In this document: one piece after another, positions 17,221 to 26,591 of the stretch
Numbering within the stretch: the stretch's first letter is position 1
How the letters are laid out: every line of letters starts with the position of its first letter
Origin: Limisphaera sp.
GTDB taxonomy: Bacteria > Verrucomicrobiota > Verrucomicrobiia > Limisphaerales > Limisphaeraceae
Assembly: GCA_025057755.1 (NCBI GenBank)
Contig: JANWVC010000004.1
Span: 1 to 61,557, forward strand
DNA: 61,557 nucleotides
Direction: 5' to 3'
Translations under genes and position numbers: made by a program
The notes under the pieces: model-generated
The model's database searches: none
Told to the model about the DNA's origin: nothing
The model's input: the letters and a program-made list of their open reading frames with translations, nothing else

Positions 17221-18312
17221 TCAGTCGGTGGCAGCCCGTGGGAATAAGATATGGAAGGCGGTTCCGTGATGGAGGCGACTTTCCACGCTGATCGCTGCTT
17301 GGTGCTCCTCGAAAATCCGCCGCGTGATGGCCAGCCCCAAGCCTGTGCCCTCCCGCTTCGTGGTGAAGAACGGCTCAAAAACGCGGGGCAGGTTTTCCGG
17401 AGCAATCCCCGAACCGGTGTCAGCCACGGTGACGCGCAACTGGGACAGCGGCTGCCCTTCGCGCAAGGCAGGCAGAGAATGTTCCTGAGGCGCTTCAACA
17501 ATCTCCAAGGTCAAGGTACCGCCCGCGGTCATGGATTCCACCGCATTGACCAGTAGATTTACAAAAGCTTGCTCGAGCTGATACTCATTTCCAACCACCC
17601 AATCCTCCTCCGCAAGATATCGGCGTTCCAATCGGATTGCCTTCAGGCGCAGCGGTTCCTGCACCAACCGGAGGGAGTGGTCCAAAATTTCGCGCAGCCG
17701 CACCCGGCTGGCTTGTTGGCGTGGCACACCAGTGAAGCGCAACATCTGCAAGATGATTGCTTCGATTCGCTTCAGTTCTCGCAAAGCCACCTGACCCAAA
17801 TCGGCTGAGGATGAACCGGCCTGCACAAGTTCCACGAAGGTCTTGACGGCAACCAACGCATTCTTGATTTCGTGAGCCACGCTCGCGGACAGCGTTCCCA
17901 GGTTCGCAAGACGATCCAAACGCACCAATTCTCGCTCCACTCGTTCCATGGGACGCAAGTCGTGCAGCGTTACCCAACGCAAGGCAAGTGAACCAACCTG
18001 GACCGTCCCCTCCAAGGCAGCCCGGCACAGGATGCGCCCCACCACGGCATCTTCCCAAGACAGCTCCTGTTCCCCTGACGCGGGTGGTTGTAAAAGAAAG
18101 GTGCGCAGAGGCGAGGGTAGCTTCTGTATCGACTGTCCGGTCCAGTCGGACAACTTGCCACCGAGCAGTTGCACTGCAGCAGGATTCAGCCAATGGATTC
18201 GCTGCTCCGGATCCACCCCGATCAGGCCACAAGGCAAACAGTCCCGGAAAACCTCGGTCAAACCGAGGCTCATCGGACTCAGGACGCTGCCGTGGTTCAT
18301 GCCTTCTGTCAT
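17221..18312 (-). CDS. PAS-domain sensor histidine kinase, NtrB-like
   Basis: A 363-residue soluble histidine kinase with no membrane segment. Residues ~20-120 form a PAS-like sensor domain (GLIGVDPEQRIHWLNPAA). The phosphoacceptor His147 lies in SVAHEIKNAL. The ATPase domain shows the N box (NLLVNAVESM), G1 (DTGSGI), the F box (FEPFFTTK) and G2 (GTGLGL). The architecture fits the NtrB/AtoS type of cytoplasmic kinase. No response regulator is next to it, so it is an orphan in this window; its partner is probably an NtrC-type regulator elsewhere. It is followed eight bases later by the metallophosphoesterase gene. Confidence 0.9.
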   Translation of the reverse strand: MTEGMNHGSVLSPMSLGLTEVFRDCLPCGLIGVDPEQRIHWLNPAAVQLLGGKLSDWTGQSIQKLPSPLRTFLLQPPASGEQELSWEDAVVGRILCRAALEGTVQVGSLALRWVTLHDLRPMERVERELVRLDRLANLGTLSASVAHEIKNALVAVKTFVELVQAGSSSADLGQVALRELKRIEAIILQMLRFTGVPRQQASRVRLREILDHSLRLVQEPLRLKAIRLERRYLAEEDWVVGNEYQLEQAFVNLLVNAVESMTAGGTLTLEIVEAPQEHSLPALREGQPLSQLRVTVADTGSGIAPENLPRVFEPFFTTKREGTGLGLAITRRIFEEHQAAISVESRLHHGTAFHILFPRAATD

Positions 18313-18766
18313 AACATCGTCATGCGATAGGACCCAGCCAACCCTCCCCGGGACTGTCCGTCCCTTGGGCGTTCCAAAACTCCTCCGCGGAGATTCGCCG
18401 GCCCAAGGCTGGAGGACGCTCCCGTCATGGAAGGGTCATGCCCGGACAATCCCCGGAGGTGTGAGTCGCACGCTGTCTCGATGTTATGAGCATTCCGAAC
18501 TGTCACAAACAAAAAGTGTTTGTTCTACCTGACCCACCCGCACGATCCTGATAGCGCGGGCGGGCCACGTTCGAAAGGCCTCCCAATGTGCTCTTCGGGA
18601 CCGAGTGCTTGTGCAGGCCACGGACTCATGGACTCAGAAGGCCATGAAGACCGGAACACGCCATACAGGCCGGTCATGCACTGCGCGGTCCGTAACATCC
18701 CACCTCCTGCCCGTGCGCAGCGTTTAGACTTTCCGATTGCAGGTGGTTCGCATTGTTTGGTCAGAG
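18313..18766. other. Intergenic region between kinase and fmt
   Basis: 454 bases between two divergent genes. Short open frames are present, but none has a recognisable product. No clear promoter boxes, repeats or RNA structures were found by eye. Confidence 0.5.
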
Positions 18767-19825
18767 ATGAATGATGTTCGAACCGTGTTCATGGGCACGG
18801 CGGCTATTGCCTGTCCGAGCTTGTTACGATTGCTCCGCTGGCCCGGGACAACCGTCGTGGCGGTCGTAACACAGCCCGACCGTCCCGCCGGGCGTCACTT
18901 GCATCCTCAGCCGTCGCCAGTCAAGCAACTGGCAGTCACACATGGTGTGCCTGTGCTCCAACCCGATCGAGTCCGCAACACAACCTTTTTGCAGGCTTTG
19001 CGCGAGTTGGAACCCGACCTGATCGTGGTGATGGCGTTTGGACAAATTTTGCCGCCGTCGGTGCTGGCAATGCCGCGACATGGATGTCTAAATCTTCATG
19101 CATCCCTGCTGCCTAAATATCGAGGGGCAGCTCCGATTCAGTGGGCTTTGATCCACGGCGAGACAGTCACCGGTGTGACCTTGATACTAATGGATGAAGG
19201 ATTGGACACAGGGCCTATTCTTGCGCAAAGAACCTTAACGATTGCTGCCACCGAGACTGCAGCGACACTGCATCACCGGTTGGCAGCTTTGGCCGCAGAT
19301 CTTCTCTTGGAAACTTTACCAGGTTGGTTGACTGGTCAGATCACGCCTCGTCCTCAGCCAGTCGAAGGCGTCTCATATGCACCACGGCTGCGCAAAGAGG
19401 ACGGTCGCATGGATTGGACGCTAACGGCGGTGGAGCTGGAACGAAGGATCCGTGCTTTCGATCCGTGGCCCGGCGCTTACACTTGGTGGCTACCGGTTGA
19501 GAACACGAACATCGCTCAGACTCACCCGTCACCGAGCAAAACCAACCAGGGCCGCCGTCGAACAATGCTCCTGAAATTGTGGCGCGCTGAGGTTGTAGAC
19601 CAAGAGGGTTGCCCGGGCCAAGTTTTGCAGGTCGATGCCACCGGGATCACCGTGGCTTGCGGTCGTGGAGCCCTTCGCCTGTTGGAGGTCCAACGCGAGG
19701 GGGGCCGCCGATTGCCCGTGTCTGAGTTTCTGGCTGGTCACTTGGTGCGGCCGGGCGACAACCTGGGCGATGCCCCGAACGGTCATCCCGGCGGAAAGAC
19801 GCAAGGTCAGTTGAACCGGAGCTAA
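18767..19825 (+). CDS. fmt: Methionyl-tRNA formyltransferase
   Basis: A 352-residue enzyme that formylates Met-tRNA(fMet) using 10-formyl-tetrahydrofolate. The N-terminal Rossmann-like domain carries VFMGTAAIACPSL and VVTQPDRPAGR. The formyl-folate site is clear: the catalytic segment NLHASLLPKYRGAAPIQ and GVTLILMDEGLDTGPIL. The C-terminal OB-fold-like tRNA-binding domain starts near DGRMDW. It has an unusually polar, Asn/Thr-rich insert (~residues 245-260) within that domain. The ATG at 18767 gives MNDVRTVFMG; a TTG start 30 bases upstream is possible. There is no adjacent def gene, which often accompanies fmt. Confidence 0.94.
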   Translation: MNDVRTVFMGTAAIACPSLLRLLRWPGTTVVAVVTQPDRPAGRHLHPQPSPVKQLAVTHGVPVLQPDRVRNTTFLQALRELEPDLIVVMAFGQILPPSVLAMPRHGCLNLHASLLPKYRGAAPIQWALIHGETVTGVTLILMDEGLDTGPILAQRTLTIAATETAATLHHRLAALAADLLLETLPGWLTGQITPRPQPVEGVSYAPRLRKEDGRMDWTLTAVELERRIRAFDPWPGAYTWWLPVENTNIAQTHPSPSKTNQGRRRTMLLKLWRAEVVDQEGCPGQVLQVDATGITVACGRGALRLLEVQREGGRRLPVSEFLAGHLVRPGDNLGDAPNGHPGGKTQGQLNRS

Positions 19826-19884
19826 ATTGGCAAAAGTAATTCGCGTTGGATGAAGACCCTCGATTGTGATAGGTTCCGACCGAC

Positions 19885-21291
19885 ATGGCGCAGCAGCTTT
19901 TGGATCGCACGCAGAGACGTTATAAAGGAATCCTCCTGATTCTGGTGTGTGCCTGCAGCTTAGGTTGGACAGCTTCCGAACGTCAGAATGGTCCTTTAGC
20001 CTGGAATGTCGGGCGACACCGTGTGGACGCAGACATTGAAGGCTGGCCTCTGGAAAAGGTATTGCACGAAATCGCTCGGCAGACCGGTTGGCGCGTTTGG
20101 ATGGAACCCGGGGTAAGCACACGCGTCACGACCCGGTTTCGGGATCTGCCTTCGGGAGAAGCCCTGCGCCGATTACTGGATCGGATGAACTTTGCGCTCC
20201 TTCCCCAGACCAATGGGCCGGCCCATCTCTATGTGTTTCGAACGTCTTTGCAAGACGCTACCCAACCGATCCTATCTGAGCGGCTACCATCCAGAGACCC
20301 ACAGAGCACAGCTCGCCTGGCCCGGGAGTGGATTATAATTGTGAAACCGGGCGTGGATCCGGATGTTTTGGCCCGATTGGTAGGAGCTGAAATCGTTGGT
20401 CGATTGGATGCCCTGAGAGCCTACCGGTTCCGATTCGCTTCACCAGAGGCTGCCGAACGTGCCCGGCAAGCCCTGACCACAAGCACCGATGTGGAAGCGA
20501 TAGAAGACAACTATCAGATCGCGCGGCCTTCCGAGCTTCATCCGGTCCTCAGCACTTCCTTGGGGCCTCCCCAAATTCGACCCCGACCGGTTGATGCCAA
20601 CGAAAAGGTGGTGGTGGCACTGATCGACACAGCGGTACAGGTGCTGCCGCGACCGCTGGAGGATTTCTTGCTTCCCACTCTAACGGTTGCAGGCACACCC
20701 GAATTGCCCGCTGACCAGCCCACTCATGGTACTGCCATGGCCCAGACGGCGCTGCGTGCCCTGGAGATGCTGGCAGGTTCCGGCTCGGGTGTCCGGTTAC
20801 TCCCCGTGGATGTGTATGGCAATCAGTCCGTCACAACGACGTTTGAGCTGGCCGCTGGCATCTACAGAGCCGTGCAGGAGGGAGGCGCACGGATCCTCAA
20901 CCTGAGCTTAGGGAGCGAGGCGGATAGTCCTCTGCTGCGCAATCTGCTCCAACAGATCAGCCGGTCTGGCGTCGTCGTGTTAGCAGCCGCAGGGAATCAA
21001 CCGACCACGGAACCGGTGTATCCTGCGGCGTATCCAGATGTGATCGCTGTGACGGCAGGTGATCGTACAGGCCGTATTGCTCCCTACGCCAACCGCGGAA
21101 ATTTCGTGGATGTGGTCGCTCCGGGCGCCAGCGTAATCTACCACCACGACCGTCCTTACATCGTGATGGGGACGTCAGCAGCTACAGCATTCGCGAGCGG
21201 GCTGGCGGCTGGCCTAATGGAGGTGCGAGGGTTACCTCCTTCGAAGCTTCCGGTCGCGCTCCAGACCATTCTGGGAGGTCCGTCGCGCTGA
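19885..21291 (+). CDS. Secreted subtilisin-like protease (S8) with STN-like N-terminus
   Basis: A 468-residue exported serine protease. Residues ~13-30 are a signal sequence (YKGILLILVCACSLGW). Residues ~45-118 resemble a secretin/TonB short N-terminal (STN) domain: VDADIEGWPLEKVLHEIA, then DLPSGEALRRLLD. Residues ~148-210 look like a fervidolysin-type propeptide (WIIIVKPGVDP ending in VEAIEDNY). The catalytic domain shows Asp248 (VALIDTA), His281 (THGTAMA), oxyanion Asn371 (AAGNQ) and Ser431 (MGTSAATAFASG), so the triad is complete. The STN-like domain in front of a protease is unusual. It follows fmt by 59 bases on the same strand but is probably unrelated in function. Confidence 0.86.
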   Translation: MAQQLLDRTQRRYKGILLILVCACSLGWTASERQNGPLAWNVGRHRVDADIEGWPLEKVLHEIARQTGWRVWMEPGVSTRVTTRFRDLPSGEALRRLLDRMNFALLPQTNGPAHLYVFRTSLQDATQPILSERLPSRDPQSTARLAREWIIIVKPGVDPDVLARLVGAEIVGRLDALRAYRFRFASPEAAERARQALTTSTDVEAIEDNYQIARPSELHPVLSTSLGPPQIRPRPVDANEKVVVALIDTAVQVLPRPLEDFLLPTLTVAGTPELPADQPTHGTAMAQTALRALEMLAGSGSGVRLLPVDVYGNQSVTTTFELAAGIYRAVQEGGARILNLSLGSEADSPLLRNLLQQISRSGVVVLAAAGNQPTTEPVYPAAYPDVIAVTAGDRTGRIAPYANRGNFVDVVAPGASVIYHHDRPYIVMGTSAATAFASGLAAGLMEVRGLPPSKLPVALQTILGGPSR

Positions 21292-21320
21292 TCCGTCACC
21301 AAGGCAGCAAGGCGGGTTCC

Positions 21321-22229
21321 TCAGTTCACACGAGCCGAGGTGCGCTCAGCGATCCAAAGCCAGTCTGGGCTACCCGGCACCGCGCGGCGCGCCACGTTGT
21401 TTCCGATCACTTGCGTGCGGCTGTCCCGCCACTTTCGGATCTCTGAATGGCCGTCGGCAAATGCGAAACCAGCGCCGAAATTATGATACGTGCCAGGCCA
21501 GTCAATCCACTCGGGCGTCATCATGCCCACGGCAAACCCGGCGTCGTTCAAGCTGCGATCATCCTCATCCAAAATCACCCAAGTCATTGCAGGACCGGGC
21601 TTCACAAAATCGGTCGTTTTCCCGTACGTCAGGAACGGATTACCCCTACGATGCGTGTGATTATTGTTCAACCAAGGACCATTTGTAGGACGATTGGGCG
21701 GACCGCCATGGCTGCTGCCCGTTGCATCAAACGCCTGGCATATCGTCCCGACCGCCTGGCTCATGGCCACCGTACGCGCAGCCCGTACGGTTTGGCCACG
21801 CCTACCGGGGTCGATCCCTGAGTACAGACCAGATCGCTTATCCGCTGGACAGCGGAAAATTTCCACATTGTTACCCACGTAAGGCGCCACCAAAGTGCGC
21901 TCTGGATCGCGCAAGACATCGGGATTGAACTCCTGGCCGCCGCCACGGCCAGCCTGTCCTGCGCACCAGTTATGACCGGGTACGGTGTTCCCATCATCAG
22001 GATTAGGGGGCAACAGCTCACGGTGATCCATCGCATACAACTGGATCGCCTTTATAAGCTGCGAACTATTGTTCATGCAATAGATCCCCTGGGTCTTCGA
22101 TTTTGCCTTACTCAAGGCGGGCAACAACATACCTGCCAAGATGGCAATAATGGCGATGACTACCAAAAGCTCGATCAGCGTAAAGGCACCGCCCAAACGG
22201 CGCCCGGTTAACTGCCTCTCGGGTCGCAT
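21321..22229 (-). CDS. Type II secretion-like pseudopilin (H-X9-DG type)
   Basis: About 302 residues from the ATG at 22229. After a short basic leader comes the prepilin cleavage and membrane segment [20 protein letters not shown], processed after the Gly. Residues ~30-60 continue as the pilin alpha-spine ([17 protein letters not shown]). The large C-terminal globular domain contains [12 protein letters not shown], an exact H-X9-DG motif, typical of the very expanded pseudopilin families in Verrucomicrobia, Planctomycetes and Lentisphaerae. These are thought to sit on the cell surface; the role is largely unknown. No secretion machinery gene is nearby. It is divergent from the GH5 gene. Confidence 0.9.
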   Translation of the reverse strand: MRPERQLTGRRLGGAFTLIELLVVIAIIAILAGMLLPALSKAKSKTQGIYCMNNSSQLIKAIQLYAMDHRELLPPNPDDGNTVPGHNWCAGQAGRGGGQEFNPDVLRDPERTLVAPYVGNNVEIFRCPADKRSGLYSGIDPGRRGQTVRAARTVAMSQAVGTICQAFDATGSSHGGPPNRPTNGPWLNNNHTHRRGNPFLTYGKTTDFVKPGPAMTWVILDEDDRSLNDAGFAVGMMTPEWIDWPGTYHNFGAGFAFADGHSEIRKWRDSRTQVIGNNVARRAVPGSPDWLWIAERTSARVN

Positions 22230-22814
22230 GGTTGAGACTGGTTGGTCCGACCTTTCCCGCTGCGTTACCGCGGCTTTGTCAGTCTTGCTGCGATTAACCC
22301 TAAACCGCTGCGGCACCGGTGTCAATGACCGGATGCAATTCTCTCAGCTTCTGTATCAATAGGGTTGCTAACAAGCTTCGAGCGGCGCTGAGGTCAAAAG
22401 CGATTCGTCTATGCGCCTGAGGAATGCTCAGGCCTTCCGAATCCTGCATCAGGGTGGCCTGCCAATTGGACGAATGGTTCATTTGCGGCTTCAATTCACG
22501 GCCATGGCCTCGGACACGGGCAACGCGTGGATCAGCCTTGGTTTTTCACTGTACGGGACATGAGGAATCCCGGCCTAGTTCACAACTTGCGGCTCAAAAC
22601 AACGAGGTCATGTGAGGAATGATGGCCCGTGCCGTCTGCATTGCAACTCTCTTCGACTATCCTGGAGCGTAGGATGATTCCTGCGAGCGCCGATTGAGAC
22701 GGACCAACCTTTGTCAGGCTGGACGATTCGACCCAAATCAGGCTTCCATGTGGTGTGCGCCTGCCAACGAGGCCAAAACGATTTGAATGGGTCTCTCCAT
22801 CAATTCGAAGCGAT
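22230..22814. other. Divergent intergenic region, pseudopilin and GH5
   Basis: 585 bases holding the promoters of two divergent genes. In-frame upstream extensions of both genes exist but look non-coding. No convincing promoter boxes or other genes were seen. Confidence 0.5.
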
Positions 22815-24071
22815 ATGAAATTCCATAGCGCTCGGCGGATCAGCCTGGCCGTAGCCGGTGTATTGCTGGCATCCATCTCATTCGCTGCTGAAGGTTTCTT
22901 GCGAACGCAAGGCGATCGAATTGTGACTGGCACGGGCCACCCAATTCTGCTTCGCGGCATGGGCTTGGGCGGCTGGATGCTTCAAGAAGGTTACATGTTG
23001 CGGCTCAAGGGCGAGAATCCGCAGCATCGGATTCGGTCGCGCATTGTCGAGTTGATCGGGCCTGAAGCCACCGAGCGATTTTACATTCTCTGGCGGGACC
23101 GGCACATGACGGAAGCCGACGTGCGCGCGTTGGCTCGCGCGCAGTTTAACTCCATCCGTTTGCCCATGCATTACAACTTATTCACGCTGCCCGTGGACGA
23201 GGAGCCAGATCCCAACCGGCACACGTGGCTGCCCACTGGATTTGAGATGATCGACCGATTGCTGACATGGTGTCGAGCTTATCGGATCTACCTGATCTTG
23301 GACCTGCATGCAGCGCCAGGGGGCCAGGGGCACGACGTCAACATTTGTGATCGGGACACCAACAAGCCCTCGCTATGGGAAGATGCTCGGAACCAAGCCA
23401 AAACCGTTGCCCTGTGGCGGAAGCTGGCGGAACGCTACGCTCAGGAACCGTGGATTGGCGGATACGATTTGATCAACGAACCTAATTGGTCGTTCGAGGG
23501 GCGGGAACGACACGGTCGGGAAGACCAAACCAACGCCCCGTTGTGGAAATTGTACCAGGAAATCACTCGGGCCATCCGGGAAGTAGATACCAATCACTTG
23601 ATCATCCTCGGCGGAAACGGCTGGGGAAACAACTATCGTGGTTTCCCCGGGCCTTGGGATTCCAACATGGTACTCAGTTTCCATAAATACTGGAATCCCA
23701 ACACGGACGAGACCATTGCACCTTACCTTGCGCTGCGCGAGAAATATCGTCTACCTATCTGGCTAGGAGAAAGCGGTGAAAACTCCAACGAGTGGTTCCG
23801 CGAGTGTGTGGCCTTAATGGAACGGCATCACATCGGTTGGGCCTGGTGGCCGCACAAAAAAGTGGCTTCTTCTTCTTGTGTGTACACGGTGCAACCGCCT
23901 GCAGAATATCAACAGTTGCTGGAGTATTGGAATGGCAACGGACCTCGTCCAACGCGGGAGACAGCCCTTCGAGTGCTTTTCACGTTGACGGAAAATCTTC
24001 ATCCTGACCGCTGCCACTACAACGAGGCTGTCGTCAAAGCCCTGATTCCCGCATTCCCTGCTACCCAGTGA
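22815..24071 (+). CDS. Secreted glycoside hydrolase family 5 enzyme
   Basis: A 418-residue exported enzyme. The ATG at 22815 gives a clean signal peptide (RRISLAVAGVLLASISFA, cleaved near residue 25). The family hallmarks are LRGMGLGGW near the mature N-terminus, the barrel segment FNSIRLPMHY and LILDLHAAPGGQ. The acid/base Glu222 lies in YDLINEPNW and the nucleophile Glu319 in IWLGESGEN. The fold is a TIM barrel of clan GH-A. Subfamily and substrate (beta-glucan, mannan or other) are not decided by sequence reading; LDLHAAPGGQ is shared with exo-beta-1,3-glucanase-like members. It is a single-gene unit. Confidence 0.9.
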   Translation: MKFHSARRISLAVAGVLLASISFAAEGFLRTQGDRIVTGTGHPILLRGMGLGGWMLQEGYMLRLKGENPQHRIRSRIVELIGPEATERFYILWRDRHMTEADVRALARAQFNSIRLPMHYNLFTLPVDEEPDPNRHTWLPTGFEMIDRLLTWCRAYRIYLILDLHAAPGGQGHDVNICDRDTNKPSLWEDARNQAKTVALWRKLAERYAQEPWIGGYDLINEPNWSFEGRERHGREDQTNAPLWKLYQEITRAIREVDTNHLIILGGNGWGNNYRGFPGPWDSNMVLSFHKYWNPNTDETIAPYLALREKYRLPIWLGESGENSNEWFRECVALMERHHIGWAWWPHKKVASSSCVYTVQPPAEYQQLLEYWNGNGPRPTRETALRVLFTLTENLHPDRCHYNEAVVKALIPAFPATQ

Positions 24072-24605
24072 TCCGGGACGCAATCGTGATCGGCCGGCTG
24101 CGCAGCTCGAGGCCGAAGGAGAAAGGTTGGGGCCCCGATTTTGGGCCGAGTTGGGCTTTTGAAAAACCTCTTATTACACCCGTCTTGCGTTCTGAAAGCA
24201 GGGTGGATCAATTCCATCCGCTTCTTACCTGAACCAAGCATCCGAGGGTTGGCTCATTGAAGCAATCTTTCGGGGTCCATACCGTCGTGAAGCATCTCTT
24301 GGCTGCTCAAGCCAGACCCCGAGACGGTTGGTTGAGTTCCGATGAATCTCCCGGCCTGGTAAACGGTGGTCCTTCCGGAGTAAGGCGTAAATTCTCACGT
24401 CCCCTTCAATGGAGACGTCCCCCATACCTGGGCCCACCAGTTGGCGGGCCGACCCTTGGCTTATTTTCCTCAGGCTGTTTGCCGGTCTAGCTCCGCGCTT
24501 GGCTGGCAAAGGCACGCGTCCGAAGCCTTCTCCCTTACGCTTCCCGTGTCCGTTCAAGACAGGGCCTGATGCTTATGGTGTCAGATTCCTCCCAGAGATG
24601 CCCAC
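24072..24605. other. Convergent intergenic region
   Basis: 534 bases between the 3' ends of the GH5 gene and the zincin-cyclophilin gene. No gene, T-tailed hairpin or repeat was recognised. Confidence 0.5.
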
Positions 24606-26096
24606 TCATTCCACTCGAAATGCACCTTGAATCATCACGGGGGCCGACTCAACCGGCCGGGACGCCATGTGCGCGGCAATCTTTTCAAGAACGTCCAAGC
24701 CTTCCACAACCTGGCCAACAGAAATCATCCTCGAGAGCCCCAACTGGGAGACGCCGTTGCGTGCAGGTTCATTACCCAACCAAAAGAACCATCGACCGGC
24801 TTCTTCTATGCTGCCCGCAGGGGCGAAAAGTAAGGTACCGGGCTTGAGGGAGACTTTTCGGGGCGCCTTATTCGCATGCGGTGCTGACGGCACAGATGTT
24901 CCTTCTCTGATCCGGATCGACTCGTGCATGGCTGAGCCGGATTGCAATTCCAAGACCCTCAACCGATCTGTTGATTTGCCGGAGTGTATGACGTCCTCCG
25001 CCGGCCGCAACGCCCCACCTCGGTAACCGCCCTCTAACACCGCCCTGAGAAACTGCTGCGTAGCGAGCGGAACTTCCTGTGCCTGCAATTCCACTTCGAT
25101 GGACCCAAATTCAGTTTCAAATCGGACTCGTGGATGGTTGCCCACAGGATATTCACGCCATTGGAATCGCGGGGCTTGGGCCGCATCAAAGTCTAACAAG
25201 TGCGCCTTGTCCGCTTCGGTTCTTCGATGCAAAGGACGGTATCGCCACGGATTAGGGCCGAAAACCTCCGCACAAAGAGCAGCCAGTCCCGGATCGTATG
25301 CCTTCAGCTCCTCCCGTGTGTCCACATGATTATGATGGGCATCGTTGGACCGGTTGGCATCGAACCAGCTCTGTACGCCTTCGGCCCAATACTCGCCCGG
25401 GTTGGCCGCTGCGTAAGTCCCTTGCCAAAGACCAGCAGTGGTCGCCTGCTGAAAGCGGGTCCGCAGTCGGTCTCGAAATCCCGGATCCAACCGCCGCAAG
25501 GCGACCGAGTCAATGGCATGGGCGAACTCATGAATCAAAATACTCTCTCCCGCATACGGGTCGCCGGGAAATGCGAGCAGATTTTCTTCCCCACAACTGG
25601 TTATGCGTCCGCCCAAGCCACGAGCCCGACGATCCCAGTACATCCGAGGCTTTAAGTGCGCATGCTCCGGCACATCTGTCGTGTATTCCGTGGCGGCCAT
25701 CACGACGATGCGGACGCCCTGCGTTCGCATGGTCTCAAGGATGTCAGGTCGTTCGGCCAGCAAACGACTTACAATGTATGCCGCCTCTCGCAAGGCTGCA
25801 TTATGGACACGTTCTGAGCCCATGATGAGCAAGCCGGTGACCGAGGTATGCTTCTGATAAAAAGGATGCAACGACCATTCCGCGCGCAACGTTTCCGAGA
25901 GAGGCATGACAACCCAGGCCCTTGACAGCGCCGCATCGTGGGGGTTTACGACCTCCTCTCCGGTTGCAGGCCCCATAGCCACAAGCAGTATCACCCATGC
26001 GGCCCGCAGTGCGGAGGCCCAGCTCAGGGTCCACTCATCGGTCTCCGGACGGTGTGCCCATTTGTACAATCCGTGTATCAAACCTGGCCACGGCAT
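24606..26096 (-). CDS. Secreted zincin protease domain fused to cyclophilin-like domain
   Basis: About 496 residues from the ATG at 26096 (26111 is an alternative; the frame is open to 26339 without protein-like content). A hydrophobic segment at ~30-45 (LRAAWVILLVAMGPATG) should direct export. The metalloprotease domain spans ~65-320. HEFAH at 189-193 supplies two zinc ligands and the catalytic Glu, and the NPGEYWAEGVQSWFDAN segment downstream resembles the NEAEFFAE segment that gives the third ligand in anthrax lethal factor. The last ~180 residues are cyclophilin-like (VRFETEFGSIEVEL, then GQVVEGLDVLEKIA), but the usual catalytic Arg region is weak. The same zincin domain occurs twice in the gene at 35534. 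Confidence 0.8.
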   Translation of the reverse strand: MPWPGLIHGLYKWAHRPETDEWTLSWASALRAAWVILLVAMGPATGEEVVNPHDAALSRAWVVMPLSETLRAEWSLHPFYQKHTSVTGLLIMGSERVHNAALREAAYIVSRLLAERPDILETMRTQGVRIVVMAATEYTTDVPEHAHLKPRMYWDRRARGLGGRITSCGEENLLAFPGDPYAGESILIHEFAHAIDSVALRRLDPGFRDRLRTRFQQATTAGLWQGTYAAANPGEYWAEGVQSWFDANRSNDAHHNHVDTREELKAYDPGLAALCAEVFGPNPWRYRPLHRRTEADKAHLLDFDAAQAPRFQWREYPVGNHPRVRFETEFGSIEVELQAQEVPLATQQFLRAVLEGGYRGGALRPAEDVIHSGKSTDRLRVLELQSGSAMHESIRIREGTSVPSAPHANKAPRKVSLKPGTLLFAPAGSIEEAGRWFFWLGNEPARNGVSQLGLSRMISVGQVVEGLDVLEKIAAHMASRPVESAPVMIQGAFRVE

Positions 26097-26591
26097 GCAA
26101 TGATCGTGCATTGTTGATCGATTTGGGTTCCGTTGTTTGTCCAGAGAGACAACCTCCTCTGCCACAGGCCCAGGAAGAGGATGCTTAAGATGTGGAATCC
26201 GCTGGGGCCCTCGAGTGGTTTCAACGCAAAAACGCTTGCGACGCAAACTTCCCGCGCCTGGTTGCCGGAGGGTGCTAAGATGCTGTTTCCTGATCTGGCG
26301 GTCATCTATAGAAGAGGCTTCGATCGGATTCGAAGACATTTTCCATTGATTCTATGCGCCTCACTACACATTACCACGGCAAGAGTCCGAAAGCCAATGC
26401 GTCAGGTCCTGTACAAAGTGGCGGGATCTTTCGATGGAGGAGAAAGCCTCGCTCTTCCCATGGAGGAGGCGCAGCCGCATTTCCAAGCCAGATTCGAGAC
26501 AACGACCTGTCTTTAAATCAAGACTATGGGTCGGCGCACACTTCGCCGAGAGCTTTATGTTACAAGGCAAGAGCAGGCTAGGGGTCAGCTG
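26097..26591. other. Intergenic region upstream of the zincin-cyclophilin gene
   Basis: 495 bases between the AraC regulator's stop and the start of the next minus-strand gene. The frame of the latter is open across half of it, but with no recognisable domain. Nothing else is supported. Confidence 0.45.
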
